Shown here in pieces: positions 63,745 through 64,000 of a stretch of DNA of 64,000 nucleotides. The stretch's first letter is position 1; each line of letters begins with the position of its first letter. Below the pieces are notes generated by a model. That model saw only the letters and a program-made list of their open reading frames with translations. It had not been told where the DNA came from and ran no database searches. Made by a program: the position numbers and the translations under genes. The stretch lies in assembly GCF_009795805.1 (NCBI RefSeq), contig NZ_WTEY01000010.1, forward strand, positions 29,932 to 93,931. Reading direction: 5' to 3'. The DNA is from Gilliamella sp. Pra-s52 (GTDB lineage: Bacteria > Pseudomonadota > Gammaproteobacteria > Enterobacterales > Orbaceae).

Positions 63745-64000
63745 ATGGCAAACAAGTTTGACCGTTTGGTTGACAAGTTAGGTGAGAGATTGGTTAATGG
63801 GTTAATTGATGGGTTGAAAAGTGTGAGCCATAATCGGTATACGCTAACAGTGGAGGGGCTGGGTTCACCGGTGTCGGTGTTGCAGGTCAAAGGCGATGAG
63901 CCACTCAATCAACCTTGGCATTATACGATAACCTTCACCAGTCCTGATAAAGCCCTGTCCCTTGATTCCCTCCTTAACCAACATGCCACTTTCTCATTTA
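63745..64000 (+). CDS. vgrG: Type VI secretion VgrG spike protein, 5' part (runs off the window)
   Basis: Only the first 85 residues are present. After an amphipathic N-terminal tail (MANKFDRLVDKLGERLVNGL) comes RYTLTVEGLGSPVSVLQVKG, the beginning of the gp27-like first beta domain of VgrG, with NQPWHYTITFTSPDKALSLD next. VgrG trimers cap the T6SS tube and deliver effectors. The stretch has visibly higher GC than its surroundings. The frame is open to the last base. Other T6SS genes and the effector would lie right of the window. Confidence 0.85.
   Translation, partial: MANKFDRLVDKLGERLVNGLIDGLKSVSHNRYTLTVEGLGSPVSVLQVKGDEPLNQPWHYTITFTSPDKALSLDSLLNQHATFSF

Noticed and set aside
63690..63908. 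72-codon minus-strand open frame over the vgrG 5' end
   Set aside because: Antisense to the vgrG coding frame, with no start context or homology.

Overview
The window is AT-rich gammaproteobacterial chromosome. Gene content and order resemble Enterobacterales: a complete his operon, topA-cysB, matP, mutS, dld, rlmF, yccS, a yeh/mol-type MoxR cluster, nfo, yejK, and yicC/rph-pyrE. The proteins are clearly diverged, and a T6SS VgrG sits at the right edge. I infer a low-GC relative such as the Orbaceae (Gilliamella-like insect gut symbionts). This placement comes from gene content and composition only, not from a search. I saw no rRNA, tRNA or CRISPR array.

Layout. 1-7.2 kb: his attenuator hairpin and hisGDCBHAFI. 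7.3-11.5 kb: cysB, topA and matP on the minus strand. 11.7-17.4 kb: an amidohydrolase, a fructose-family PTS (EIIBC and EIIA), a PuuP/PlaP-like amine/amino acid importer and a stand-alone HPr-like protein. 17.5-23.4 kb: a minus-strand operon queH-ynbA-ynbC-ynbD-(160 aa membrane protein)-ynbB, a phospholipid-type cluster. 23.6-27.6 kb: a GNAT gene broken by one stop codon, then a HlyD/ABC-2/ABC-2 export operon without an ATPase. 28-33.5 kb: mutS, dld, rlmF.

33.5-37.5 kb is an accessory insert: two overlapping DUF262 genes, the second with a C-terminal DUF1524 HNH-like domain. This is a GmrSD-like architecture and a good candidate for an anti-phage or DNA-modification-sensing module. A perfect 22-bp inverted repeat precedes it, and a degenerate copy of one arm follows it. 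yccS and a decayed stretch come next.

40.5-55 kb is a long minus-strand operon: DUF4132 (HEAT-like) proteins, a MoxR AAA+ ATPase, a DUF5682 protein, a VWA protein and a SWIM zinc-finger protein. The order matches E. coli molR/yehI-yehL-yehM-yehP-yehQ. The DUF4132 gene has been tandemly amplified: one copy is intact (about 1235 aa), one is split by a 1-nt deletion, and a third survives only as a C-terminal stub. The cluster is uncharacterised and is the most interesting system in the window.

55.3-63 kb returns to housekeeping and transport genes: nfo, yejK, a MATE exporter, a secreted Sel1-repeat protein, an EamA transporter, yicC, and the rph-pyrE operon. Beyond pyrE lie a decayed transposase and the 5' end of a vgrG gene with visibly different base composition, probably the edge of a T6SS/effector island.
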